Source: CAYWMD01 sp964458575 (lineage in GTDB: Bacteria; Verrucomicrobiota; Verrucomicrobiia; Limisphaerales; JADLHS01). Taken from it: a stretch of DNA of 35,817 nucleotides. Shown here one piece after another: positions 14,078-21,513 of this stretch; positions within the stretch are counted from its first letter, which is position 1; every line of letters starts with the position of its first letter. The notes below the pieces were generated by a model. That model was given only the letters and a program-made list of their open reading frames with translations, was not told where the DNA came from and did no database searches. The stretch covers positions 1 to 35,817 of the forward strand of contig CAYWMD010000063.1 of the NCBI GenBank assembly GCA_964458575.1, in the 5' to 3' direction. The translations under genes were made by a program, and so were the position numbers.

Positions 14078-16078
14078 ATGTCCAATGCCGTCAGCAGCTC
14101 GGGTTTGGCGAGGTCCTGGTATGGGGCTGCCATCCGAGATTTTCTGCGAGCTGATAGCGAATCAATTCTTGGGAAACTCGCCACTCACGCCGGCGACGGG
14201 CACTTTGCTGCCCAACGGGATGCTTGGCTTGCTCAGATTGAAATTCTCAAGCGCGAACTTAATGGCCTAGAGGGTTGGGTGTTCTTCGAGTTCAACATTC
14301 CACGCATGGGCCGTCGTGTGGACACGATTCTGGTTTTGGGGTCGGCGATCTTTGCGCTGGAGTTCAAAGTTGGGGGAAAAATCTATGACCGCACTGCGAT
14401 CGAACAAGTCTGGGACTACGCGCTGGATCTAAAGAACTTTCACGAAGCCAGTCACAACGTGGCCATCGCCCCCGTCCTTGTTGCAACGGAAGCCAAGGCG
14501 ATTGTTGTTCATTTCGAAGCGGACGCGGACAAAGTTTTTCGCCCAGTCTTAACGAATGCCGCAGGTCTGCGTCGCACACTGGAACTCGCATTGCAGAAAG
14601 CCAACGGCTCATCGCTCGACGCCGAAGCGTGGGCACGCGCCTCCTACAAACCCACTCCGACGATCATCGAAGCCGCTCGCTCGCTGTATGCGGAACATTC
14701 GGTCGAAGCCATTGCCCGATTTGATGCAGGCGCACAGAATCTTCACAAAACCTCGAAACGGATCGAAGAGTTGGTCGATGAAGCCCGCCGGACCGGCCAA
14801 AAGTTTATCTGCTTCGTCACCGGTGTTCCCGGCGCCGGCAAAACGTTGGTCGGACTGAACATCGCCACCGCTCGGCGAGACGAGAAAGCCCCGACGCACG
14901 CAGTATTCCTTTCCGGCAACGGTCCGCTTGTTGCAGTCCTACGTGAAGCCCTCAAACGTGACGAAGTCGCGCGACAAAGAGCACGCAACGTCAAAACCTC
15001 GAAAGCAAAGATCGGCAAGCCAGTTGATTCCTTCATTCAAAACGTTCACCATTTCCGCGACGAGGGTCTTATAGACCCAAATCCTCCTGACATACACGTC
15101 GTCATCTTCGATGAAGCACAACGCGCGTGGAATCATGCGATGACCATCGATTTCATGAAGCGAAAAAAAGGACAAGTCGGCTTCACTCAATCGGAACCAG
15201 AGTACCTGATTTCTTACATGGACCGGCACAAGGATTGGGCAGTGATTGTGTGCTTGGTCGGGGGTGGACAAGAAATCAATCGTGGTGAAGCGGGAATTTC
15301 GGAGTGGATCACCGCAGCAACAGACAAGTTCCCACATTGGAAGATGTTCATCTCGTCTCGGCTGCACGACAGTGAATACGCCACAGGTGAGGTCTTAAAC
15401 TCCACTCGAGCGAAATGCCAAACTCAACCAGACGACGCGTTGCACCTCGCCGTCTCCATGCGTTCGTTCCGCGCAGAAAATGTTTCTGCGTTTGTCAAAG
15501 CCCTGCTCGATTGCGATACCGCCGCCGCTCAAACCACTCTCAAAAGCCTCAGCGAACGTTTCCCCATCGTTATCACCCGAGATTTAGACCACGCCAAAGC
15601 GTGGGTTCGCGCTCGAGCACGCGGCTCGGAACGATTCGGCTTGCTCGCTTCCTCCAAAGCAATGCGCTTAAGACCCCATGCCGTGGACATCCGCGTCAGC
15701 GTTGATCCGGTGCATTACTTCCTCAACGAACGCGACGACGTGCGCAGCAGTTATTACCTCGAAGACGCCGCCACGGAATTTCAGGTGCAGGGATTGGAGT
15801 TGGATTGGACCTGTGTTGCTTGGTGTGCGGATTTCCGCTTCAACGGCGCAACTTGGAACTACCACGATTTCCGCGGGTCGCGCTGGTGCAACATCGAGAA
15901 TCAAGATAATCGGAATTACCTCCGGAATGCCTATCGGGTTCTTCTCACCCGCGCACGCCAAGGCATGGCGATTTTCGTGCCGCCCGGCAGCAAGTGTGAT
16001 CCTACTCGCCCACCCGAGCTCTACGACTCGACGTATAGCTACTTGCGGCAGCTGGGAATTGCGGACTTGGCGGTCTAG
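14078..16078 (+). CDS. Nuclease-helicase protein (DUF2075 / Schlafen group 3-like helicase)
   Basis: The 666-residue product has two parts. The N-terminal part carries a PD-(D/E)XK-like nuclease motif: D82 in RRVDTILVLG, then E95 and K97 in FALEFKVG. The C-terminal part is a superfamily 1 helicase: Walker A GVPGAGKT (249-256), motif II DEAQ (345-348), motif III-like VGGGQEINRG, motif IV-like LAVSMRS, and motif VI YLRNAYRVLLTRARQG (614-629). All motifs are intact, so it may be functional. The start at 14078 was chosen because family-like sequence (WYGAAIRDFL) begins just after it; 14018 or 13844 are possible. It lies on the opposite strand in the middle of the S10 operon and seems less GC-rich than its neighbours, suggesting transfer. 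A role in DNA defence is inference. Confidence 0.85.
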   Translation: MSNAVSSSGLARSWYGAAIRDFLRADSESILGKLATHAGDGHFAAQRDAWLAQIEILKRELNGLEGWVFFEFNIPRMGRRVDTILVLGSAIFALEFKVGGKIYDRTAIEQVWDYALDLKNFHEASHNVAIAPVLVATEAKAIVVHFEADADKVFRPVLTNAAGLRRTLELALQKANGSSLDAEAWARASYKPTPTIIEAARSLYAEHSVEAIARFDAGAQNLHKTSKRIEELVDEARRTGQKFICFVTGVPGAGKTLVGLNIATARRDEKAPTHAVFLSGNGPLVAVLREALKRDEVARQRARNVKTSKAKIGKPVDSFIQNVHHFRDEGLIDPNPPDIHVVIFDEAQRAWNHAMTIDFMKRKKGQVGFTQSEPEYLISYMDRHKDWAVIVCLVGGGQEINRGEAGISEWITAATDKFPHWKMFISSRLHDSEYATGEVLNSTRAKCQTQPDDALHLAVSMRSFRAENVSAFVKALLDCDTAAAQTTLKSLSERFPIVITRDLDHAKAWVRARARGSERFGLLASSKAMRLRPHAVDIRVSVDPVHYFLNERDDVRSSYYLEDAATEFQVQGLELDWTCVAWCADFRFNGATWNYHDFRGSRWCNIENQDNRNYLRNAYRVLLTRARQGMAIFVPPGSKCDPTRPPELYDSTYSYLRQLGIADLAV

Positions 16079-16320
16079 GTGCTATGCGCCTGCGGATTCC
16101 AGTCGGAGGAAAAGACGCACTGGCAACCGGCTTTCTCAAACGCGATGCGGAAACCGCCAATGCCGCAGAAGTGGTCAATGAAGCGGAGTGGCTGCGTTGG
16201 TAACAACGCGGCTGACTTCTCCGCTGCGGTGGTTTGCCGCGGACTCACGTCCGCAGCCACACGGTACTCGGGCGCGTCGTCTTTGATTGCAGCAGCCAAC
16301 GTGAGCGGGCTGTAAAGCAT
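16075..16320 (-). pseudogene. Truncated DNA (cytosine-5) methyltransferase, N-terminal remnant
   Basis: An 81-codon frame encodes the start of a C5-methyltransferase. Motif I (SAM binding) is clear as LRFIDHFCGIGGFRIAFEKA, followed by the motif II region CVFSSDWNPQA. After that the frame stops, at a TAG that overlaps the stop of the convergent nuclease-helicase gene, so more than 250 expected residues including the catalytic PC motif are missing. Between the leader (ending DDAPEYR) and motif I lies an in-frame REPIN-like element encoding VAADVSPRQT and SAAL. It sits beyond the rplW terminator and is probably not expressed. It was called a pseudogene because no other methyltransferase segment lies nearby. 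Confidence 0.8.
16190..16258. repeat. REPIN-like double-hairpin element, copy A
   Basis: A 69-bp element with inverted ends GGCTGCG and CGCAGCC. The left hairpin pairs GCGTTG with CAACGC around loop GTAA (16194-16209). The right hairpin pairs GCGGAC with GTCCGC around TCAC, which reads GTGA on the other strand (16239-16254). It is closely related to the copy in alaS at 34118-34183. It lies inside the methyltransferase remnant, in the same reading frame as in alaS. Confidence 0.85.
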
Positions 16321-16351
16321 CGCACCGGCGCCGGCCGGGCGGCACGCTGCC

Positions 16352-16388
16352 AAAGAAAAAGGCGCGGAACGCCTTCGCGTCCCGCGCC
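16352..16388 (-). terminator. Intrinsic terminator after rplW
   Basis: GGCGCGG (16361-16367) pairs with CCGCGCC (16382-16388). An inner ACGC/GCGT stem with a tetraloop lies within. On the minus strand it is followed by TTTTTCTTTG. It is 23 bp after the rplW stop and should end the rpsJ-rplC-rplD-rplW transcript, a position where most bacteria have none. Confidence 0.85.
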
Positions 16389-16411
16389 GATAAAAATGCA
16401 ACCGCCGCAGC

Positions 16412-16693
16412 CTAGGTCAGAACGATCTTGTCGCCTTCCTTCAGCGTCACGATGGCTTTTTTCCAGGCCATGGTGGTGCCGGCCTGGGTGGTGCGCTGGC
16501 GGCGGGCCTTGCCGCGGACGTTCAGGGTGTTGACGCGGATGACCTTGACCTTGAAAAGTTCCTGCACCGCGTGACGGATCTGCGTCTTGTTCGCGCGGCG
16601 GTCGGCGACCACGGTGTATTGATTGTATTTTTCGCCCTGGCGCGTGCCCTTTTCCGTGAGGCGCGCGGTCTTGATGATTTCGAAAGCATTCAT
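16412..16693 (-). CDS. rplW: 50S ribosomal protein L23
   Basis: uL23 lies at the tunnel exit and docks trigger factor and SRP. At 93 residues it is of normal length. Family blocks are IIKTARLTEKGTRQGEKYNQ, NKTQIRHAVQELFKVKVIRV and the basic loop GKARRQRTTQAGTTMAWKKA then IVTLKEGDKI. It normally precedes rplB directly. Here its stop is followed by a terminator and the 2.9-kb insert. Upstream, an 89-bp spacer of inverted octamers separates it from rplD. Confidence 0.98.
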   Translation of the reverse strand: MNAFEIIKTARLTEKGTRQGEKYNQYTVVADRRANKTQIRHAVQELFKVKVIRVNTLNVRGKARRQRTTQAGTTMAWKKAIVTLKEGDKIVLT

Positions 16694-16696
16694 ATT

Positions 16697-16777
16697 CGTT
16701 AAACCGTTGAATCGTTAATCCGTCGAATCGCTTCCGCCGCGCCCGATTTAACGGTTCAACGGCCCGGCGATTCAACG
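16697..16777. repeat. Inverted octamer array between rplW and rplD
   Basis: Forward units CGTTAAAC, CGTTGAAT, CGTTAATC and CGTCGAAT are followed by a GC-rich centre and inverted units ATTTAACG, GTTCAACG, GCCCGGCG and ATTCAACG. The arms can pair into a long imperfect hairpin. Confidence 0.85.
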
Positions 16778-16782
16778 CCTGG

Positions 16783-17409
16783 TCACTCTTTTCCCAGCCG
16801 GGCTTCCACCTTTTCGAACGCACTGCGTGTGAACAGCAATTTGTCCGGCCGCAACACGTCGTAGGTGTTCAAGGCCTCGCTCGTGGTCAGCGCGAGGTCG
16901 GGAACGTTGCGCGATGCGAGCGTGAGGTTTTTGTCCGGTCCGGTCGCCACGATGAGCGTCTTGCCCTTGAGCGCCAGCGCTGCAATCACGCCGACCATCT
17001 CCCTGGTCTTGGGCGAACCAAGCTTCAAGTCGTCCACCACCACCACGTCGCCCGCCTTCAGTCGTTCGCTGAGCGCTTTGCGCAGGGCCAGCTGCTTCGT
17101 GCGCGCGTTGACCTTCTTGGCGAAATCGCGGGGCTTCGGACCGAAGGTCACGCCGCCACCGACCCACAAGGGTGAGGCAAAGGAACCGGCGCGCGCGCGG
17201 CCGGTGCCCTTCTGCCGCCACGGTTTTTTGCCGCTGCCGGCGACCTCGCCCATGGTCTTGGTGCTGGCGGTGCCGCTGCGTTGCGCGGCCTGATACGCCA
17301 CGACCGTGTCATGCACGGCCTGGGTGCCCTTGCCATCTTCGATCACGGCGAACTTCACTTCGAGTTCGCCCTGGTCCTGGCCCTGAATGTTTTTGACTGA
17401 AAGTTTCAT
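16783..17409 (-). CDS. rplD: 50S ribosomal protein L4
   Basis: uL4 lines the peptide tunnel, and in E. coli represses the S10 operon through its leader. The start at 17409 gives 208 residues beginning MKLSVKNIQGQDQGELEV. A TTG seven codons upstream is less likely. Signatures are the tunnel loop RSGTASTKTMGEVAGSGKKP and WRQKGTGRARAGSFASPLWV with GGGVTFGPKPRDF. The spacer to rplC is a pure octamer array, and no Shine-Dalgarno motif is seen. Confidence 0.98.
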   Translation of the reverse strand: MKLSVKNIQGQDQGELEVKFAVIEDGKGTQAVHDTVVAYQAAQRSGTASTKTMGEVAGSGKKPWRQKGTGRARAGSFASPLWVGGGVTFGPKPRDFAKKVNARTKQLALRKALSERLKAGDVVVVDDLKLGSPKTREMVGVIAALALKGKTLIVATGPDKNLTLASRNVPDLALTTSEALNTYDVLRPDKLLFTRSAFEKVEARLGKE

Positions 17410-17424
17410 GCTTGGTCTTACACG

Positions 17425-17464
17425 TTTCAACGGTTCAACGTTTTAACGATTTAACGGTTTATCG
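17425..17464. repeat. Octamer array between rplD and rplC
   Basis: Five inverted-orientation units (TTTCAACG, GTTCAACG, TTTTAACG, ATTTAACG, GTTTATCG) fill the gap between the rplC stop and the rplD start. Confidence 0.8.
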
Positions 17465-17466
17465 AA

Positions 17467-18171
17467 TTACTTTTTGGCCGGGGTCTGCTTCACCGCGCCT
17501 TTTTTGGTGACCGCGGTGGAGACCGGCGGCTTCCAGCCCTTCGGACGTTTCTTCGATTCGCGGATGATGATGTAGTCGCCTTCGGCGCCCGGGATTGAGC
17601 CTTTGATCAGCAGGAGATTGTCCGCCTCGCGCACCTGGATGACTTCGAGGTTCTGCGTGGTGCGCTGAACCTGACCCATGTGGCCGGGCATCCGCATCCC
17701 GCGCATGACCGTGCCGGGGAACAAGCGCTGGCCGATCGCACCGGCGCGGCGATACCAGCCTTTTTGGCCGTGTGACGCCAAACCGCCGGCAAACCGGTGG
17801 CGCTTCACCACACCTTCAAAGCCGCGACCCTTCGTCACGCCGATGGCGTCCACGAAATCGCCGGGCGCAAAGAGCGCCGGGCCGACGACGTCGCCAGGTT
17901 TCACTTCCTTCGAGAAGTTGCGGAATTCCTTGATGCGTTTGACGGGCTTGCCACTGAATTTTTTTAGGTGGCCGAGGAGCGGTTTGGTGACGCGCTGCTC
18001 CTTCTGGCCGTCAAACCCGAGTTGCACGGCGTTGTAGCCGTCGGACTGCTGGGTTTTGCATTGCAGGACGTGGTTTGGCCCGGCGAGGACGACGGTGACC
18101 GCCACGGCGGCGCCGTGTGCATCGTACACGCGCGTGTGGCCCAGTTTTTTTCCAAGTAAACCGACTGGCAT
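17467..18171 (-). CDS. rplC: 50S ribosomal protein L3
   Basis: uL3 is an assembly initiator whose loop reaches towards the peptidyl transferase centre. At 234 residues it is about 25 longer than E. coli L3, mostly through a Lys-rich C-terminus (ending KKGAVKQTPAKK). Signatures are VGLLGKKLGHTRVYDAHG, TKGRGFEGVVKRHRFAGG, and the loop SHGQKGWYRRAGAIGQRLFP leading to PGHMG. A good GGAG motif lies 7 bases before the ATG. It follows rpsJ by 38 bp. Confidence 0.98.
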   Translation of the reverse strand: MPVGLLGKKLGHTRVYDAHGAAVAVTVVLAGPNHVLQCKTQQSDGYNAVQLGFDGQKEQRVTKPLLGHLKKFSGKPVKRIKEFRNFSKEVKPGDVVGPALFAPGDFVDAIGVTKGRGFEGVVKRHRFAGGLASHGQKGWYRRAGAIGQRLFPGTVMRGMRMPGHMGQVQRTTQNLEVIQVREADNLLLIKGSIPGAEGDYIIIRESKKRPKGWKPPVSTAVTKKGAVKQTPAKK

Positions 18172-18209
18172 AAATGTTCTCCGTTTTAGCGTTTCAACGA
18201 GTTGACGAC

Positions 18210-18518
18210 TCAGATTTTGATCGTGATGTCCACGCCGGCGGGCAGGTTGAGTTTTTTCAACTCGTCCACGGTCTTGGCGGTTGGATCGAGGATGTCAATC
18301 AGCCGTTTGTGGGTGCGTTGCTCGAAAGTTTCCTGGGACTTCTTGTCCGAGTGCGGCGAGCGCTGGACCGTGAAGCGCTCGATGCGGGTGGGGAGGGGAA
18401 TCGGTCCGGCCACGCGCGCGCCCGTGCGTTTGACGGTGTCGGCGATCTCGCGGGCGGATTGGTCAATGACCCGGTGGTCAAAGGCCTTGAGGCGAATGCG
18501 AATGCGTTGTGCAGCCAT
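18210..18518 (-). CDS. rpsJ: 30S ribosomal protein S10
   Basis: uS10 is part of the 30S head and also pairs with NusB in antitermination. The 102 residues match the family length: RIRLKAFDHRVIDQSAREIA, TGARVAGPIPLPTRIERFTV, RSPHSDKKSQETFEQRTHKR and the end LNLPAGVDITIKI. It is the first gene of its unit. It has its own promoter at 18588-18615 and lies 136 bp after fusA. The elongation factor Tu gene, often found between fusA and rpsJ, is absent here. Confidence 0.99.
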   Translation of the reverse strand: MAAQRIRIRLKAFDHRVIDQSAREIADTVKRTGARVAGPIPLPTRIERFTVQRSPHSDKKSQETFEQRTHKRLIDILDPTAKTVDELKKLNLPAGVDITIKI

Positions 18519-18587
18519 ACAAAGAACAATTTTCTGTTAATGGTCTAAACTGTTTGCCGCCCGGGCACTTCCCGAAAGCGGGCGATG

Positions 18588-18615
18588 AATCTAGCAAAAG
18601 AACTTTTCCCCGCAA
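18588..18615 (-). promoter_or_regulatory. rpsJ promoter
   Basis: On the minus strand TTGCGG (18610-18615), a 16-base spacer, and TAGATT (18588-18593) with TGC before it as an extended -10. An AAAAAACTTG segment lies directly upstream, the same as at rplB. The start codon is about 70 bp downstream. Confidence 0.7.
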
Positions 18616-18654
18616 CAAGTTTTTTGGGAAATGTTCGTCCCACCGTCCGGCGAA

Positions 18655-20847
18655 TCACGTCCGCGCCGCCGGCTTGGATTTCGCCGTGTCGAGCACCTTC
18701 TCCAACACGCTGTTGGGCACTTGTTCGAACGTGAGCGGCTCCATCGAATACGACGCGCGGCCCTTGGAGAGCGAGCGGATCGCCGTGGCGTAACCGAACA
18801 TTTCCGCCAGCGGCACGTTGGCGTTCACCACCACCTGCCCGGATTTCGATTCAATGTTTTGAATCGCACCGCGGCGGCGGCTGACATCACCGACGATGTC
18901 GCCCTGATATTCACTCGGCGTGGTGACTTCCACCTTCATGATCGGCTCGAGCAGGATCATGCCGGCCTTCTTGGCGGCGTCCTTGAAGGCGAAAATGCCC
19001 GCCATCTTGAACGCGAGTTCGTTGGAGTCCACCTCGTGGAACGTGCCGTCCACGACCTGCGCCTTCAAATCAATCATCTGATAGCCCGCCAGCACGCCGC
19101 CCTTGACGGCTTCCTCGATGCCCGCGATGACCGCCGGGATGTATTCCTTGGGAATCGCGCCGCCGACGATCTTGTTTTCGATCTCGATGCCCTTGCCCTT
19201 TTCGTTGGGTTGGATCTGGATGCAGGCGTGGCCGTATTGACCGCGACCGCCGGATTGACGGATGAATTTGCCTTCACCGTCCGCGTTCTTGGTGATGGTT
19301 TCGCGGTAGGCAATCTGCGGCGCGCCGGCGCTGGCCTCGACCTTGAATTCGCGAAACAAGCGGTCGCGGATGATTTCCAGGTGCAACTCGCCCATGCCGG
19401 CGATGATGAGCTGGCCGGTCTCAACGTTCGTGAAACAACGGAACGTCGGGTCCTCCTCCGCGAGACGTTGCAAGCCTTCGGACATTTTGTCGCGGTCCTG
19501 CTTGGTCTTTGGCTCGACGGCCATGCTGATGACCGGCTCGGGAAACGTGGGCGGTTCGAGGCTCACGTCATATTCCTCGTCACACAACGTGTCGCCGGTG
19601 GTGATGTTGCGCAAACCAACCAGCGCGGCGATGTCGCCGGCGTAAACGGTTTCGATGTCCTTGCGCTCGCCGCCCTGAATGATCATGAGCCGGCTGACGC
19701 GTTCGCGTTTGCGGGTGCGGGGATTGTAAATCGTGTCGCCCTTTTGGAGCTGCCCGGAATACACGCGGAAGAAGACCAGCTTGCCGGCGTACGGGTCGGT
19801 CCACAGTTTGAAGGCCAGCGAGCAAAACTTGTGGTGATCGCTGGTTTCGACCTGGACGATGTTCTCCGTCCCGGGCTGGATGCCTTCGGCGGGCGGAACG
19901 TCCAACGGCCCGGGCAGATAATCAATGACGGCGTCAACCAGGGGCTGGACGCCCTTTTTCTTGAACGCCGAGCCGCACAGCACGGGAATCAGCTCGATCT
20001 TGCACGTCAGCCGGCGAATGGCCGCCTTGAGGGTCAACGGGTCAATCGGTTTCTCCTCGATCACCATTTCGGCGATCTGGTCGTCCTTGTTCGAAACCGC
20101 GTCAATGAGTTCGGCGAGCGCGGCCTTGGCCGACTCCTTGAGGTGCTCGGGAATTTCCTTCACCTCGTACTTCAACCCCTCGTTCACGACATCGCCCGCC
20201 CCCCAAACGATGGCTTTCTGATTCACCACGTCAATGACGCCCTCGAGCTTGTCCTCGGCGCCGATGGGCAATTGAATCGGGTAGGCGTACGCGCCCAGCT
20301 TCTTCCGCATGTCGTTGAGCGCGTTTTCAAAGTTCGCGCCGGTGCGGTCCATCTTGTTGACGAACGCGATCCGCGGAACTTTGTACTTGATGGCCTGCCG
20401 CCAGACGGTCTCGGACTGCGGCTGCACGCCGGCGACGCCGCAGAACACGGCGACCGCGCCGTCAAGCACGCGCATCGAACGCTCCACTTCCGCCGTGAAA
20501 TCCACGTGGCCGGGCGTATCAATGATGTTCACGCGATGCGGGATGCCGGTGAAAGACTTGGCCAGCCCCTCCTCCTTCTTCTGCGTCCAGAAACACGTCA
20601 CCGCCGCGGAAGTAATGGTGATGCCACGTTCGCGTTCCTGTTCCATCCAGTCGGTGACCGTGTTGCCGTCGTCCACGTCGCCGATGCGGTGGATGAGGCC
20701 GGTATAAAACAAAATGCGCTCGGTGGTGGTGGTCTTGCCGGCGTCAATGTGCGCGGCGATGCCGATGTTGCGCGTGCGCTCCAGCGTGTATTCGCGCTTG
20801 GGCGAATTCGGCGACTTCGTTTGATCTTTCTCTACGACTGCTTGCAT
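18655..20847 (-). CDS. fusA: Elongation factor G
   Basis: EF-G is the GTPase that drives ribosomal translocation. The 730 residues are full length, with an N-terminus about 15 longer than in E. coli. GTPase motifs are G1 AHIDAGKTT (32-40), G2 GITITSAA (75-82), G3 DTPGH (110-114) and G4 NKMD (164-167). Domain IV contains the usual QSGGRGQYGHACIQI stretch. Between rpsG and this gene lie a terminator and an inverted octamer array. No promoter was pinned down, so expression may depend on read-through or on an unrecognised start within that spacer. Confidence 0.99.
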   Translation of the reverse strand: MQAVVEKDQTKSPNSPKREYTLERTRNIGIAAHIDAGKTTTTERILFYTGLIHRIGDVDDGNTVTDWMEQERERGITITSAAVTCFWTQKKEEGLAKSFTGIPHRVNIIDTPGHVDFTAEVERSMRVLDGAVAVFCGVAGVQPQSETVWRQAIKYKVPRIAFVNKMDRTGANFENALNDMRKKLGAYAYPIQLPIGAEDKLEGVIDVVNQKAIVWGAGDVVNEGLKYEVKEIPEHLKESAKAALAELIDAVSNKDDQIAEMVIEEKPIDPLTLKAAIRRLTCKIELIPVLCGSAFKKKGVQPLVDAVIDYLPGPLDVPPAEGIQPGTENIVQVETSDHHKFCSLAFKLWTDPYAGKLVFFRVYSGQLQKGDTIYNPRTRKRERVSRLMIIQGGERKDIETVYAGDIAALVGLRNITTGDTLCDEEYDVSLEPPTFPEPVISMAVEPKTKQDRDKMSEGLQRLAEEDPTFRCFTNVETGQLIIAGMGELHLEIIRDRLFREFKVEASAGAPQIAYRETITKNADGEGKFIRQSGGRGQYGHACIQIQPNEKGKGIEIENKIVGGAIPKEYIPAVIAGIEEAVKGGVLAGYQMIDLKAQVVDGTFHEVDSNELAFKMAGIFAFKDAAKKAGMILLEPIMKVEVTTPSEYQGDIVGDVSRRRGAIQNIESKSGQVVVNANVPLAEMFGYATAIRSLSKGRASYSMEPLTFEQVPNSVLEKVLDTAKSKPAART

Positions 20848-20857
20848 TTGTTTGCTT

Positions 20858-20938
20858 CGTTAAATCGTTAAACCGTTGAATCGTTTCCTGCCACGTTGAG
20901 TGGCCGGTTCGACGGTTCAACGCTTTAACCATTCAACG
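20858..20938. repeat. Inverted octamer array upstream of fusA
   Basis: Forward units CGTTAAAT, CGTTAAAC, CGTTGAAT and CGTTTCCT lead to a central perfect hairpin GCCAC-GTTGA-GTGGC, followed by inverted units GTTCGACG, GTTCAACG, CTTTAACC and ATTCAACG. The two arms pair in register to give an ~80-base imperfect hairpin just before the EF-G start. Confidence 0.85.
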
Positions 20939-20950
20939 CTCTCCGGCCCA

Positions 20951-20988
20951 ATAAAAACGCCCCGAGTGTGACTCACCAACGGGGCGTT
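20951..20988 (-). terminator. Intrinsic terminator after rpsG
   Basis: An 8-bp stem pairs AACGCCCC (20956-20963) with GGGGCGTT (20981-20988). The loop can form a small GAGT/ACTC hairpin. The stem is followed on the minus strand by TTTTTAT. It would separate rpsL-rpsG from fusA, at least partly. Confidence 0.8.
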
Positions 20989-21002
20989 GCTTGAACCGGT
21001 GC

Positions 21003-21476
21003 TTACCAGCGGAAATGTGCGAAGGCTTTGTTGGCCTGGGCCATCTTGTGCACTTCATCGCGCTTGCGGATGGCATTGCCTTGGCCTTGATAGGCTTCCA
21101 TGATCTCGGCGGCGAGCGCCTGCTTCATCGGCACGCCTTTCCGGGCGTCGGCAAAATCCACAATCCAGCGCATGGCCAGCGAAACCTGCCGGTCCACGGG
21201 CACCTCGAGCGGAACCTGATAGGTGGCGCCGCCCACGCGGCGGGCCTTGGTTTCGATGCGCGGCTTCGCGTTGTCCACCGCGCGCTGCAAAACTTCGACG
21301 GGATTGGAGACGGGATTTTTTTCCACGAGCTGGTCGAACGCACCGTAAACAATACGTTGGGCGGTGCTCTTCTTGCCGCAACGCATCACCGTGTTGACGA
21401 GGCGCGACACGAGGACACTTTGAAATTTACCGTCGCGGCTCACGGACCGGCGGGTGGCTTGTCTTCTACGTGACAT
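21003..21476 (-). CDS. rpsG: 30S ribosomal protein S7
   Basis: uS7 nucleates assembly of the 30S head and contacts E-site tRNA. The start at 21476 gives 157 residues beginning MSRRRQATRRSV. A longer in-frame start at 21527 would translate octamer repeat and overlap rpsL, and is rejected. Signatures are SRLVNTVMRCGKKSTAQRIV, PRIETKARRVGGATYQVPLE and KRDEVHKMAQANKAFAHFRW. It follows rpsL by 31 bp. Confidence 0.98.
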   Translation of the reverse strand: MSRRRQATRRSVSRDGKFQSVLVSRLVNTVMRCGKKSTAQRIVYGAFDQLVEKNPVSNPVEVLQRAVDNAKPRIETKARRVGGATYQVPLEVPVDRQVSLAMRWIVDFADARKGVPMKQALAAEIMEAYQGQGNAIRKRDEVHKMAQANKAFAHFRW

Positions 21477-21481
21477 GGGTT

Positions 21482-21513
21482 CGTTAAATCGTTGAATCGT
21501 TAAACTGTTACGC
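21482..21513. repeat. Octamer array between rpsG and rpsL
   Basis: Units CGTTAAAT, CGTTGAAT, CGTTAAAC and TGTTACGC in forward orientation. The last unit contains the rpsL stop codon. Confidence 0.75.

Noticed and set aside
16321..16401. Longer start for the methyltransferase remnant
   Set aside because: The upstream part of that frame translates the rplW terminator, and its sequence is not methyltransferase-like. The ATG at 16320 fits the family start better.
18631..20871. A 746-codon plus-strand open frame opposite fusA
   Set aside because: A mirror frame of EF-G with no recognisable motifs.
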